This document shows positions 31,968 to 39,893 of a stretch of 39,893 nt of DNA, one piece after another. The notes beneath the pieces are model-generated. The model worked only from the letters and a program-made list of their open reading frames with translations, was not told where the DNA came from and did no database searches. The position numbers and the translations under genes are program-made. This stretch comes from Tidjanibacter sp. Lineage in GTDB: Bacteria; Bacteroidota; Bacteroidia; Bacteroidales; Rikenellaceae. The number at the start of each line of letters is the position of its first letter. Within the stretch, counting starts at the first letter, position 1. Location of the stretch: contig JAFVSY010000066.1 in NCBI GenBank assembly GCA_017503465.1, positions 1-39,893 of the forward strand, written 5' to 3'.

Positions 31968-32528
31968 TTAGGCGATGAACTCTTCTACCGCTTTGCGCAC
32001 CTGCGCCACGGCTTCATCCAGATTGTCATTAACCACCGTTACGTCAAACCTCGGAGCGTAGCCCAACTCCTCGTCGGCCTTTGCCACACGTTGGGCAATC
32101 TTCTCGGGCGAATCGGTGGCCCTACCCTCCAACCTACGGCGCAACTCCTCAACCGAAGGGGGCATAATGAAAATTGAGAGTGCCTTGTCGCCAAAAATCT
32201 CCTTCAGCCTCACTCCACCCTTCACATCCACGTCAAACAGAATGGTGTGCTCCTTGGCCCAAATGCGCTCCAACTCGCTACGCAAAGTGCCATATTTGGT
32301 GCCCGCATAGACCTCCTCCCACTCCACAAAACTATCCTCCGCAACAAGGCGGTCGAACTCCTCGGTGGAGAGGAAATAGTAGTCTTTGCCGTGTTGTTCG
32401 GCCCCGCGAGGAGCCCTCGAAGTGGCCGATACGGAAAACTCCAGCCCCTCAATCTCCTCCATCAAGCGGCGCACAATGGTCGTCTTGCCGGAGCCGGAGG
32501 GGGCCGAGAATATAATCAGTTTACCCAT
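31968..32528 (-). CDS. gmk: Guanylate kinase
   Basis: A 186-residue cytoplasmic kinase that phosphorylates GMP to GDP. It has the P-loop APSGSGKT (9-16), SATSRAPRGAEQHGKDYYF for GMP binding, EVYAGTKYGT and the VDVKGG segment. Length is normal. The frame begins at a TTG at 32537, but the ATG at 32528 gives the standard start 'MGKLIIFSAPSGSG'. It lies 24 bases after yicC. Confidence 0.97.
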   Translation of the reverse strand: MGKLIIFSAPSGSGKTTIVRRLMEEIEGLEFSVSATSRAPRGAEQHGKDYYFLSTEEFDRLVAEDSFVEWEEVYAGTKYGTLRSELERIWAKEHTILFDVDVKGGVRLKEIFGDKALSIFIMPPSVEELRRRLEGRATDSPEKIAQRVAKADEELGYAPRFDVTVVNDNLDEAVAQVRKAVEEFIA

Positions 32529-32552
32529 AGGTGTCAAGTGTCTGTGTGTGTG

Positions 32553-33437
32553 CTACAAAATATTGAGTACCTGCTCCTTAATCTTCTCCAACTCGTCTTT
32601 CATCTTCACCACCAAAATCTGCATCTCGGAGTCGTTGGACTTGGAGCCCATAGTGTTAATCTCACGGCCCATCTCCTGCGCCACAAAGCCGAGCTTGCGG
32701 CCCACACTCTCCTCCTCGGTGGCCACCGCACGGAAGTAGGCACAGTGCTTGTCCAAGCGTACCTTCTCCTCGGTGATGTCGAGTTTCTCGAGGTAGTATA
32801 TCATCTCCTGCTCCAAGCGGGCTGCATCGTAGGCAACACCAACCTGGGCGAATTGGTCGAGAATACGTTTTTTGATGGTCTCGGTGCGGGCCTGTTCGTA
32901 GGGCTCAACAGCCTTACGGTAGCCCTCAATCATCTCCACCCTATGCAGCAGGTCGGCAATGAGAATTTGTCCCTCGTGCTGGCGGAATTCGTTGTGCTGC
33001 CTCAATGCCTCGTCTACGGCCTGCAACAGAGCAGCCTTCTCCTCCTCGCCCACGGTGTCCACCTCTGTGGCAACCACATCGGGCATACGCATCACCGCAG
33101 CGAGCACCTGCGACTGCACCTCGCTACCGAAGCCCAAACCCGAAGCCGCAGCCAAACCCATAAGTTGCTCCGAGTAGGCCTTGAAGAGTGGCTCGTTGAT
33201 GGCCACCGAAGCCTCCTTGCCCGAGGTGTTCTCAACGGTTACAAACAAATCTACCTTACCACGCTGGAGTTCTTTGGCAACCTTGTTGCGCACCTCATAC
33301 TCAAACTGGCGATAGCGGGCAGGCATCTTGACCGACAAGTCGAGTTGCTTACCATTGAGTGAGCGTGTTTCCACCGTGATTTTGCGTTCTGCTGTGGTGA
33401 TTTCGGCCTTACCGAAACCGGTCATTGACTTAATCAT
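32553..33437 (-). CDS. yicC: YicC-family endoribonuclease
   Basis: A 294-residue protein of the YicC family, with MTGFGKAE at the start, the SLNGKQLDLSVKMP motif, and the conserved C-terminal DUF1732 region (EEKVRLDKHCAYFR, GRKLGFVAQEMGREINTMGSKSND). Family members are reported to be metal-dependent endoribonucleases. It is the first gene of the yicC-gmk-nadD-ddl-DUF3109-M23 operon. Confidence 0.93.
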   Translation of the reverse strand: MIKSMTGFGKAEITTAERKITVETRSLNGKQLDLSVKMPARYRQFEYEVRNKVAKELQRGKVDLFVTVENTSGKEASVAINEPLFKAYSEQLMGLAAASGLGFGSEVQSQVLAAVMRMPDVVATEVDTVGEEEKAALLQAVDEALRQHNEFRQHEGQILIADLLHRVEMIEGYRKAVEPYEQARTETIKKRILDQFAQVGVAYDAARLEQEMIYYLEKLDITEEKVRLDKHCAYFRAVATEEESVGRKLGFVAQEMGREINTMGSKSNDSEMQILVVKMKDELEKIKEQVLNIL

Positions 33438-33460
33438 TTTTCTTCGTTTGTTTCAATCTA

Positions 33461-33468
33461 CAAAGATA
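33461..33468 (-). promoter_or_regulatory. Bacteroidetes -7 box of the yicC operon
   Basis: On the minus strand TATCTTTG (33468-33461) matches TAnnTTTG exactly, 23 bases before the yicC ATG. No clear TTTG lies at the -33 position. Confidence 0.55.
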
Positions 33469-33514
33469 ACGCATTTTTCTTTATGTTGAAAATTAAAATA
33501 GAAAAGAGAGGGGT

Positions 33515-33546
33515 GTTGTAATTTTATTAGAAATTATTTATATTTG
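33515..33546 (+). promoter_or_regulatory. Promoter of the serC operon
   Basis: GTTG (33515-33518, three of four to TTTG), a 20-bp spacer and TATATTTG (33539-33546) fit the Bacteroidetes consensus. The leader to the ATG at 33623 is about 70 bases. Confidence 0.65.
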
Positions 33547-33622
33547 CGAATGAAACGTTACGATTTGTAACCAATAGCGAATACAAAGCATAAAACAACA
33601 ACCTAATAACTACACAAAAACT

Positions 33623-34690
33623 ATGAAACACAATTTTAACGCAGGTCCCTCCATTCTGCCCCAAGAGGTTTTGGAGAAAGCAGCACAGGCTGTTTTGGAT
33701 TTCAACGGCAGCGGCCTTTCGCTCCTCTCCATCTCGCACCGCACCAAAGAGTTTGATGCTGTGATGGACGAGGCCAAGGCTCTCTTCCGCGAGTTGCTGG
33801 AGATTCCCGACAACTACCAAATCTACTTCGTGGGCGGTGGCGCAAGCACCCAATTCTTCCACGTGCCCTACAACTTCCTCGGCACCAAAGCCGCCTATGT
33901 GAACACCGGCGTGTGGACCAAGAAGGCTATCAAAGAGGCTAAACTCTTTGGCGAGGTGGAGGTGATTGCAAGTGGCGAGGAGAGCGGTTTCTCGGCAATT
34001 CCCAAGGGATACACCATCCCCACCGATTGCGACTATCTCTACACCTGTATGAACAACACCATCTACGGTACAGAGAACCACACCGACATCGACTCCCCCA
34101 TTCCCCACATCTGCGATATGAGTTCCGACATCTTGAGCCACCCCGTGGACGTGTCGAAATATGCCATCATCTATGGTGGTGCACAGAAGAACCTCGCCCC
34201 CGCAGGCGTTACCTTCGTGATTATCCGCGATGATATGGTGGAAAAACTCGTGCGTCCCGTGCCAAGTATGGTCAATCCCAAGAGCCACATCGACAACAAC
34301 TCGATGTTCAACACTCCCCCCGTGTTCCCCATCTACGTGCTGATGGAGACCCTGCGCTGGATGAAGAGCATTGGCGGTATGAAGGAGATGTATCGCCGCA
34401 ACTGCGAGAAGGCCGAAATGCTCTATGCCGAGATTGACCGCAACAAACTCTTCCGTGGTACCGCCGCAGTGGAGGACCGCTCGAGGATGAACATCTGCTT
34501 TGTGATGCAGCCCGAGTATGAGGCTCTGGCAGGCGAGTTCCTGGAGTTTGCCAAGGAGAGGGGTATGGTCGGCATCAAGGGCCACCGCTTGGTTGGCGGC
34601 TTCCGCGCAAGTTGCTACAACGCTCTGCCCATTGAGAGCGTGAAGGCACTCGTGGAGTGTATGCAGGAGTTTGAGAGGCTCCACGCATAG
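33623..34690 (+). CDS. serC: Phosphoserine aminotransferase
   Basis: A 355-residue PLP-dependent class V aminotransferase that converts 3-phosphohydroxypyruvate and glutamate to phosphoserine and 2-oxoglutarate. It starts [13 protein letters not shown], has the GGGASTQF cofactor-binding loop, the PLP lysine in [12 protein letters not shown], and the C-terminal [17 protein letters not shown] motif. Length is normal. The gene starts the serine biosynthesis cluster and is followed by serA. Confidence 0.96.
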   Translation: MKHNFNAGPSILPQEVLEKAAQAVLDFNGSGLSLLSISHRTKEFDAVMDEAKALFRELLEIPDNYQIYFVGGGASTQFFHVPYNFLGTKAAYVNTGVWTKKAIKEAKLFGEVEVIASGEESGFSAIPKGYTIPTDCDYLYTCMNNTIYGTENHTDIDSPIPHICDMSSDILSHPVDVSKYAIIYGGAQKNLAPAGVTFVIIRDDMVEKLVRPVPSMVNPKSHIDNNSMFNTPPVFPIYVLMETLRWMKSIGGMKEMYRRNCEKAEMLYAEIDRNKLFRGTAAVEDRSRMNICFVMQPEYEALAGEFLEFAKERGMVGIKGHRLVGGFRASCYNALPIESVKALVECMQEFERLHA

Positions 34691-34840
34691 CCCACGCGCC
34701 CGACACCTAACAAAGAAACACCTATAACCTAAAACACACTACAAACGTAGAAGTCCGCAACCCCAATGGCCGTCATTGTACCATACACCTATGAGCACAA
34801 GCGCGAGAGGGCTGTGGACTTCTATGGCCTAATAGAACCT

Positions 34841-35764
34841 ATGAAAATTTTAGTTGCAACCGAAAAACCCTTTGCAAAAGCAGCCGTAGAGGCCATTGCG
34901 AAGGTGGTAGAGGAGGCAGGCTACGAGCTTGCCCTGCTGGAAAAATATACCGACAAGAGCCAACTGCTGGAGGCAGTGGCAGATGCCGATGCACTCATCG
35001 TGCGTAGCGACAAGGTTACCGCCGAGGTAATTGCTGCCGCACCCAACCTCAAAATCGTTGTGAGGGCCGGAGCCGGCTACGACAACGTGGACTGCGTGGC
35101 AGCCACCGAGAGGGGTATCGTGGTGATGAACACCCCCGGGCAGAACGCCAACGCTGTGGCAGAGTTGGCTTTGGGCTTGATGATTTATATGTCGCGAGGC
35201 ACCTTCAAACCCGGCACAGGCAGGGAGATTAGCGGCAAAAAACTCGGCATCCACGGCTATGGAGCCATCGGTCAGATTGTCGGCCGCTATGGCAAGGCTC
35301 TCGGTATGGAGGTCTACGCCTTGTCGCCCTCGATTACCGACTTGAGCATCTTTGAGAACAATGGTGTCAGGCGTGTGGAGAGCGCAGAGGAACTCTACAA
35401 GACCTGCGACTACATCTCGCTGCACATTCCCGCAACGGAGAAATACAAGAAATTTGTGGACCGCCACCTCTTGGAGAGCCTGCCAAAGGGTGCCATCGTC
35501 GTGAACACCGCCCGCAAGGAGGTTGTAAACGAGGAGGACCTGCTGGCCGTACTCGGCGAGAGGGAGGACCTCAAATATGCCACCGACATCGCAGCAGCGT
35601 GTCAGGCCGAATTGAACGAGCGATTTGGCAACAGGGTCTTTGCAACCCCCAAGAAGCAGGGTGCAGAGACCGCCGAGGCCAACTACAATGCCGCCAAAGC
35701 GGCCGCCTCACAGATTGTCGATTTCTTCAAGACCGGCAACCGTAAGTATCAGGTGAACAAGTAG
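34841..35764 (+). CDS. serA: Short D-3-phosphoglycerate dehydrogenase
   Basis: A 307-residue NAD-dependent D-2-hydroxyacid dehydrogenase without ACT domain. It has GAGYDNVD (77-84), the Rossmann motif GYGAIGQ (139-145) and NTARKEVV (222-229). At the usual catalytic His position (TPHIG in the family) it has TPKKQGAE, with lysines 271/272, as in the Lys-type 3-PGDH group known from Entamoeba. It makes 3-phosphohydroxypyruvate, the substrate of SerC. An in-frame ATG at 34766 adds 25 residues that do not look like the family; 34841 gives the standard 'MKILVATEKPF' start. Confidence 0.92.
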   Translation: MKILVATEKPFAKAAVEAIAKVVEEAGYELALLEKYTDKSQLLEAVADADALIVRSDKVTAEVIAAAPNLKIVVRAGAGYDNVDCVAATERGIVVMNTPGQNANAVAELALGLMIYMSRGTFKPGTGREISGKKLGIHGYGAIGQIVGRYGKALGMEVYALSPSITDLSIFENNGVRRVESAEELYKTCDYISLHIPATEKYKKFVDRHLLESLPKGAIVVNTARKEVVNEEDLLAVLGEREDLKYATDIAAACQAELNERFGNRVFATPKKQGAETAEANYNAAKAAASQIVDFFKTGNRKYQVNK

Positions 35765-35782
35765 TCTAATGGAGCTGATACT

Positions 35783-37018
35783 ATGGTTAAGATTAAGGCA
35801 TTTTGCGGAGTACGTCCTCCGCAGGAGTTTGCGCACGAGGTGGCCTCACGCCCCTATGACGTGCTGAACTCCATCGAAGCCAAAGCCGAGGCTGGCGAAA
35901 AGAGTCTGTTGCACATCATCAAGCCCGAGATTGACTTCGAGCCGATGATTGACGAGCACGACGAGGCTGTCTATGGCAAGGCTGTAGAGAACTACAAGGA
36001 GTGGAAACACAAAGGGTGGCTCAAGCAGGAGTCCGAGGAGTGTTACTACATATATGCCCAAACGATGAACGGCAAGAGGCAATATGGTCTGGTGGCCTGC
36101 TGCCACTTTGAGGACTACGTGGAGGGGCACATCAAGAAGCACGAACTCACAAGGGCCGACAAGGAGGAGGACCGAATGAAACACGTGAATGCCCAGAGCG
36201 CAAACCTCGAGCCCGTGTTTTTCGCCTACCCCCAGAGGGAGGATATGAACGCCATCGTGGAGCGCATCGTGGCGGGCAAGCCGGAGTATGACTTTGTGAG
36301 CGAGGATGGCGTGGAACACACCCTGTGGGTGATAGACAGCAAAGAGGATATTGCACAGATTACCAATATCTTTGAGCAAATCCCCGCCCTCTATGTGGCC
36401 GACGGGCACCACCGCACAGCCGCAGCCGCAAGGGTTGGTCAGGAGCGTATGAAAGCCAATCCGGCCCACACGGGCAAGGAGGAGTATTGCTGGTTCCTGG
36501 CAGTGATTTTCCCCGGCGAGCAACTCAATATCATCGACTACAACCGCCTGGTGAAGGACCTCAATGGTTTGAGTAAGGAGGAGTTCATAGCCGCCGTGGA
36601 GGAGAATTTCGAGGTGCAAGAGGTGGGCAAGGATATTTACAAACCCAACGCTCTGCACAACTTCGGAATGTACTTGGAGGGCAAGTGGTACTCACTCACC
36701 GCCAAGGCGGGCACCTACGACGACGAGGACCCCATCGGAGTGTTGGATGTTACGGTGCTTTCCAACCTTGTGTTGGACAAGGTGTTGGGCATCAAGGACC
36801 TGCGCAGGGACAAGCGCATCGACTTTGTGGGCGGTATACGTGGTCTGGGCGAGTTGCAGAGGAGAGTGGACAGCGGCGAGATGAAGGTTGCCTTTGCGCT
36901 CTATCCCGTGTCGATGCAGCAGATTATCGACATCGCCGACAGCGGCAACATTATGCCCCCTAAGACCACTTGGTTTGAGCCCAAGTTGCGTAGCGGCGTG
37001 GTAATCCACGAGTTTTAG
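35783..37018 (+). CDS. DUF1015 protein in the serine operon, ParB-like DGHHR motif
   Basis: A 411-residue cytoplasmic protein of the DUF1015 family, starting KIKAFCGVRPP, with the conserved HELTRADKEEDRMKH segment (120-134), PVFFAYP, and DGHHRTAAA (207-215). The DGHHR motif recalls the nucleotide-binding G-H-x-R of the ParB/sulfiredoxin superfamily, which includes free serine kinases (SerK, SbnI). It lies 18 bases after serA, which suggests a role in serine metabolism such as serine/phosphoserine interconversion. No phosphoserine phosphatase gene is in the window. Function is unproven. Confidence 0.85.
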   Translation: MVKIKAFCGVRPPQEFAHEVASRPYDVLNSIEAKAEAGEKSLLHIIKPEIDFEPMIDEHDEAVYGKAVENYKEWKHKGWLKQESEECYYIYAQTMNGKRQYGLVACCHFEDYVEGHIKKHELTRADKEEDRMKHVNAQSANLEPVFFAYPQREDMNAIVERIVAGKPEYDFVSEDGVEHTLWVIDSKEDIAQITNIFEQIPALYVADGHHRTAAAARVGQERMKANPAHTGKEEYCWFLAVIFPGEQLNIIDYNRLVKDLNGLSKEEFIAAVEENFEVQEVGKDIYKPNALHNFGMYLEGKWYSLTAKAGTYDDEDPIGVLDVTVLSNLVLDKVLGIKDLRRDKRIDFVGGIRGLGELQRRVDSGEMKVAFALYPVSMQQIIDIADSGNIMPPKTTWFEPKLRSGVVIHEF

Positions 37019-37098
37019 GACCACCGCCACGATGCAAAATGGAGTAACAAGGAAGAGAGAAGATACCTATATATAAATAATTAACACTAACTGAAAGT

Positions 37099-37326
37099 AT
37101 GGCAAAAATCAAGGGAACAATCGTTGTAGACACCGAGCGCTGCAAAGGCTGCGAGGTGTGTGTTGCCTCGTGCCCGTGCGACGTGTTGGCACTCGCACCC
37201 GCAGTGAACGGCAAGGGCTACCACTACGCACAAATGGCAAATCCCGACAACTGCACCGGCTGTGCAAGTTGTGCTATTATTTGCCCCGACACTTGTATCA
37301 CTGTTTACAGACAAAAATTTGAGTAG
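37099..37326 (+). CDS. korD: Ferredoxin-type (delta) subunit of 2-oxoacid:ferredoxin oxidoreductase
   Basis: A 75-residue protein with two 4Fe-4S motifs, CKGCEVCVASCP and CTGCASCAIICP. It carries electrons from the thiamine-diphosphate site to ferredoxin. The gene ends 5 bases before the alpha-subunit gene. Annotation as kor or vor (2-oxoglutarate or branched-chain 2-oxoacid) depends on substrate, which the sequence does not settle. Confidence 0.9.
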   Translation: MAKIKGTIVVDTERCKGCEVCVASCPCDVLALAPAVNGKGYHYAQMANPDNCTGCASCAIICPDTCITVYRQKFE

Positions 37327-37331
37327 GTGCT

Positions 37332-38417
37332 ATGGGAGAGATTAAACTGATGAAAGGCAACGAGGTTATTGCAGAGGCTGCAATCCGTTGCGGAGCCGAT
37401 GGCTACTTCGGCTACCCCATCACCCCCCAAAGTGAGGTGATGGAGACACTTATGGAGCGCAAGCCCTGGGAAACCACAGGTATGGTGGTTGTGCAGGCCG
37501 AGAGCGAAGTGTCGTCAATCAATATGGTCTATGGTGGTGCTGCCTGTGGCAAGAGGGTTATGACCTCGTCGTCCAGCCCCGGTATCAGCCTTATGTGTGA
37601 GGGACTCACCTATCTGGCAGGTGCCGAGCTCCCGTGCGTGGTGGTGAACGTAACCAGGGGTGGCCCAGGTCTGGGTACCATTCAGCCCGCACAGAGCGAC
37701 TACTATCAGGCCGTCAAGGGCGGCGGACACGGCGACTACAAGATTATCGTGCTCGCACCCGCATCGGTGCAGGAGATGCACGACTTTGTGTTCGATGCAT
37801 TCGACCTGGCATTCAAATATCGCAACCCCGTGATGATTCTCTCCGATGGTGTCATCGGTCAGATGATGGAGAAGGTTGAACTTGCCGAGCAGAGGCCCAG
37901 GTGGACCGATGAGGAAATCAAGCAGATGCACGACAGTTGGGCTTGCACCGGCAAGAGCGCAGGCCGAAATGGCAACATCGTAACCTCGTTGGAGTTGGAC
38001 CCCTACCGTCAGGAGCAGTTCAACTACAAGATTTTTGAGAAATATGCTCGCTGCGAGGCCGAGGAGGTGCGCTATGAGGAGTATATGTGTGAGGATGCCG
38101 ACTACCTGTTGGTGGCCTTTGGCTCGTCGGCACGCATCTGCAAGAAAACCATTGAGATAGCACGCGAGCAGGGCTACAAGGTGGGCCTCATTCGCCCCAT
38201 CACCCTCTGGCCCTTCCCCAGCAAGAAAATCAAAGAGGTGACCGTGCAGACCAAGGGTGTGCTGGTGGCCGAACTCAATATGGGCCAGATGGTCGATGAC
38301 GTGAGGTTGGCAGTCAATGGCGCAGTACCCGTGGAGCACTATGGTCGCACCGGTGGTGCCGTCTACTCGCCCGAGGAGGTCTTTGAGGCCCTGAAAACCA
38401 AAATCATTAACAAGTAA
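37332..38417 (+). CDS. korA: 2-oxoacid:ferredoxin oxidoreductase alpha subunit (KorA/VorB)
   Basis: A 361-residue subunit with the N-terminal GADGYFGYPITPQSEV, ESEVSSINMVYGGAACGKRVMTSSSSPGISLM, and TRGGPGLGTIQPAQSDY motifs of the pyrimidine-binding thiamine-diphosphate domain, then the transketolase-like C-terminal domain (LIRPITLWPFPSKKI). With the other subunits it oxidises a 2-oxoacid and CoA to acyl-CoA and CO2, reducing ferredoxin. Bacteroidetes homologues are often named VorB. The reverse reaction fixes CO2 in anaerobes. Confidence 0.92.
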   Translation: MGEIKLMKGNEVIAEAAIRCGADGYFGYPITPQSEVMETLMERKPWETTGMVVVQAESEVSSINMVYGGAACGKRVMTSSSSPGISLMCEGLTYLAGAELPCVVVNVTRGGPGLGTIQPAQSDYYQAVKGGGHGDYKIIVLAPASVQEMHDFVFDAFDLAFKYRNPVMILSDGVIGQMMEKVELAEQRPRWTDEEIKQMHDSWACTGKSAGRNGNIVTSLELDPYRQEQFNYKIFEKYARCEAEEVRYEEYMCEDADYLLVAFGSSARICKKTIEIAREQGYKVGLIRPITLWPFPSKKIKEVTVQTKGVLVAELNMGQMVDDVRLAVNGAVPVEHYGRTGGAVYSPEEVFEALKTKIINK

Positions 38418-38435
38418 ATAGAGGAGGATATAACT

Positions 38436-39200
38436 ATGGCAGAATATATCGTTGAGAAGACCAAAGAGAATCTGGTCTATTCCAAGACTCCCGTTTTGAC
38501 CGACAATGTGATGCACTACTGCCCCGGCTGTAGCCACGGTACCATCCACAAACTCATCGCCGAGGTTATTGAGGAGATGGGTGTGCAGGACAAGGCCATT
38601 GGCGTGTCGCCCGTGGGTTGCTCGGTGTTTGCATACAACTACCTCGACATCGACTGGGTGCAGGCCGCCCACGGTAGGGCTGCCGCTGTGGCTACCGCTG
38701 CCCACAGGCTCTATCCCGACAAACTCGTCTTCACCTATCAGGGCGATGGCGACTTGGCGGCTATCGGTACGGCCGAGAGTATCCACGTCTGCAACCGTGG
38801 CGAGAGCATTGCGGTGTTCTACATCAACAACGCAATCTATGGTATGACCGGTGGTCAGATGGCCCCCACTACCCTGCTCGGTATGAAGACCGCAACCTGC
38901 CCCTATGGTCGCGACCCGCAGTTGCACGGCTATCCCTACAAGGTGGCCGACTTCGTGTGCCAACTCCCCGGCGTGTGCTACGTAACCCGCCAGAGCGTTC
39001 ACACCCCCGCCAATGTGCGCAAGGCCAAAAAGGCCATCCGCAAGGCTTTTGAGAACGCACTCGCAGGCAAGGGCCTTTCGTTTGTGGAGTTTGTGGCCAC
39101 CTGCAACAGCGGTTGGAAGATGACTCCCGTGCAGGCCAACAAGTGGATGGAGGAGAATATGTTGCCCGCCTACCCGCTGGGCGACATCAAAAATGAGTAA
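38436..39200 (+). CDS. korB: 2-oxoacid:ferredoxin oxidoreductase beta subunit (thiamine diphosphate)
   Basis: A 254-residue subunit with HYCPGCSHGT near the N-terminus and the thiamine-diphosphate/Mg motif QGDGDLAAIG ending in NNAIYGMTGGQMAPTT. HGRAAAVATA is also conserved. It completes the catalytic site with the alpha subunit and lies 18 bases downstream of it. Confidence 0.94.
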   Translation: MAEYIVEKTKENLVYSKTPVLTDNVMHYCPGCSHGTIHKLIAEVIEEMGVQDKAIGVSPVGCSVFAYNYLDIDWVQAAHGRAAAVATAAHRLYPDKLVFTYQGDGDLAAIGTAESIHVCNRGESIAVFYINNAIYGMTGGQMAPTTLLGMKTATCPYGRDPQLHGYPYKVADFVCQLPGVCYVTRQSVHTPANVRKAKKAIRKAFENALAGKGLSFVEFVATCNSGWKMTPVQANKWMEENMLPAYPLGDIKNE

Positions 39201-39230
39201 ATTAACCCTAAATCAACAGACAAAATAGAG

Positions 39231-39785
39231 ATGAAAGAAGAATTGATTATCGCAGGTTTCGGAGGACAGGGTGTTCTCTCGACCGGTAAAATTTTGGCCT
39301 ATTCGGGTATGTTGCAGGGTTATGAGGTGAGTTGGTTGCCAAGTTATGGCCCCGAGATGCGTGGCGGTACTGCCAACGTTACGGTGGTGGTGAGCGACAA
39401 GCCCGTGAGTTCGCCCATCGTGCAGGTCTACGACACGGCTATCATTCTCAACCAGCAGAGTATGGATAAGTTTGAGGGCAGCGTGCGCCCTGGTGGTACG
39501 CTCATCTACGATACCAATGGTATCACCCACCACCCCACTCGCACCGACATCAACATCTACACCATCAACGCCACCGAAGAGTGTGCCAAGATGGGTAATG
39601 CCCGCTTGTTCAACACGATGATTTTGGGCGGCTACCTGAAGGTGTGCCCCATTGTTACGATGGACTACGTGAAGGTTGGTCTGAAAAAATCGCTTCCGGA
39701 GCGTGCTTGGAAGACTCTGCCCGACAACGAGAAGGCCATTGAGCACGGTGGCGAAATCATCCAACTTGTGCGCAAAGCCGAGTAG
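39231..39785 (+). CDS. korC: 2-oxoacid:ferredoxin oxidoreductase gamma subunit
   Basis: A 184-residue subunit of the CoA-binding gamma family: IAGFGGQGVLSTGKILAYSG at the start, SYGPEMRGGTANVTV, and the GGYLKV region. It is the last gene of the four-subunit cluster, 30 bases after the beta subunit. Confidence 0.94.
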   Translation: MKEELIIAGFGGQGVLSTGKILAYSGMLQGYEVSWLPSYGPEMRGGTANVTVVVSDKPVSSPIVQVYDTAIILNQQSMDKFEGSVRPGGTLIYDTNGITHHPTRTDINIYTINATEECAKMGNARLFNTMILGGYLKVCPIVTMDYVKVGLKKSLPERAWKTLPDNEKAIEHGGEIIQLVRKAE

Positions 39786-39817
39786 GTTCTTTGTGGGCTC
39801 ACGAGGCCACAAAAACC
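39785..39817 (+). other. Hairpin after the oxidoreductase operon
   Basis: TTTGTGG (39790-39796) and CCACAAA (39807-39813) pair across a 10-base loop, and flanking GGTT/AACC extends the stem with a bulge. No T-tract follows on the plus strand, so it is a possible but atypical terminator. The remaining 76 bases of the window hold no gene I can see. Confidence 0.35.
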
Positions 39818-39893
39818 AAACAACGAAATCTCCGTACATATAGCACGATTGTTATCTGAACTCTTAAAACTTCACGGAGAAGGGGCGCAACCC

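Noticed and set aside
37515..39002. Minus-strand frame (495 codons) opposite korA and korB
   Set aside because: It crosses two well-conserved genes and has no recognisable domain.

Overview
The window reads as a chromosomal segment of an anaerobic member of the Bacteroidales, most likely a gut Rikenellaceae of the Alistipes type. The clues are a SusC/SusD pair, several lipoprotein signal peptides, promoters of the Bacteroidetes form (TTTG, 19-20 bp, TAnnTTTG), little Shine-Dalgarno sequence, a reverse rubrerythrin, a short SerA, and the serC-serA-DUF1015 and yicC-gmk-nadD gene orders. The genus is an inference; no rRNA is present.

Left flank (337-4237, + strand): a small lipoprotein, a fragment resembling an alpha/beta-hydrolase C-terminus, a tiny HEGAH membrane-metalloprotease-like protein, an isoprenylcysteine-methyltransferase-like membrane protein, a YdeI-like protein, then a PerR-type regulator and reverse rubrerythrin with their own promoter, candidate operator and terminator.

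Centre (4305-28142, - strand): an alginate utilisation locus. One promoter at 28270-28300, followed at once by two FadR-type TGGT-N2-ACCA operators, appears to drive fourteen genes: susC, susD, two IPT/TIG surface glycan-binding lipoproteins, three PL6 lyases, a PL17 oligoalginate lyase, a KdgF cupin, an MFS uronate transporter, an SDR (probable DEH reductase), a jelly-roll lyase-like lipoprotein, a 49-aa protein, and a fimbrillin-IPT glycan-binding lipoprotein. A terminator and then a GntR/FadR regulator gene, overlapped by an esterase gene (ATGA), end the locus. The model is: surface lyases cut alginate, SusCD imports oligomers, periplasmic PL6/PL17 release unsaturated uronate, the MFS protein moves it inward, KdgF opens the ring and the SDR makes 2-keto-3-deoxygluconate (KDG). 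KDG kinase and aldolase are not in the window. The GntR protein probably represses both its own promoter and that of susC, as reported for AusR in the marine flavobacterium Zobellia.

Right flank (28470-39785): a - strand housekeeping operon (yicC, gmk, nadD, ddl, DUF3109, M23-LysM peptidase) ending in a strong terminator, then + strand serC-serA-DUF1015 and a four-subunit 2-oxoacid:ferredoxin oxidoreductase.

The core pathway is known. What looks less described is the accessory set: an unassigned jelly-roll lyase candidate, a C-terminal domain shared by three glycan-binding proteins, a fimbrillin-IPT fusion with its small partner, an esterase coupled to the regulator, and the operator/terminator layout. 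I saw no tRNA, rRNA, CRISPR array, insertion sequence or phage gene.
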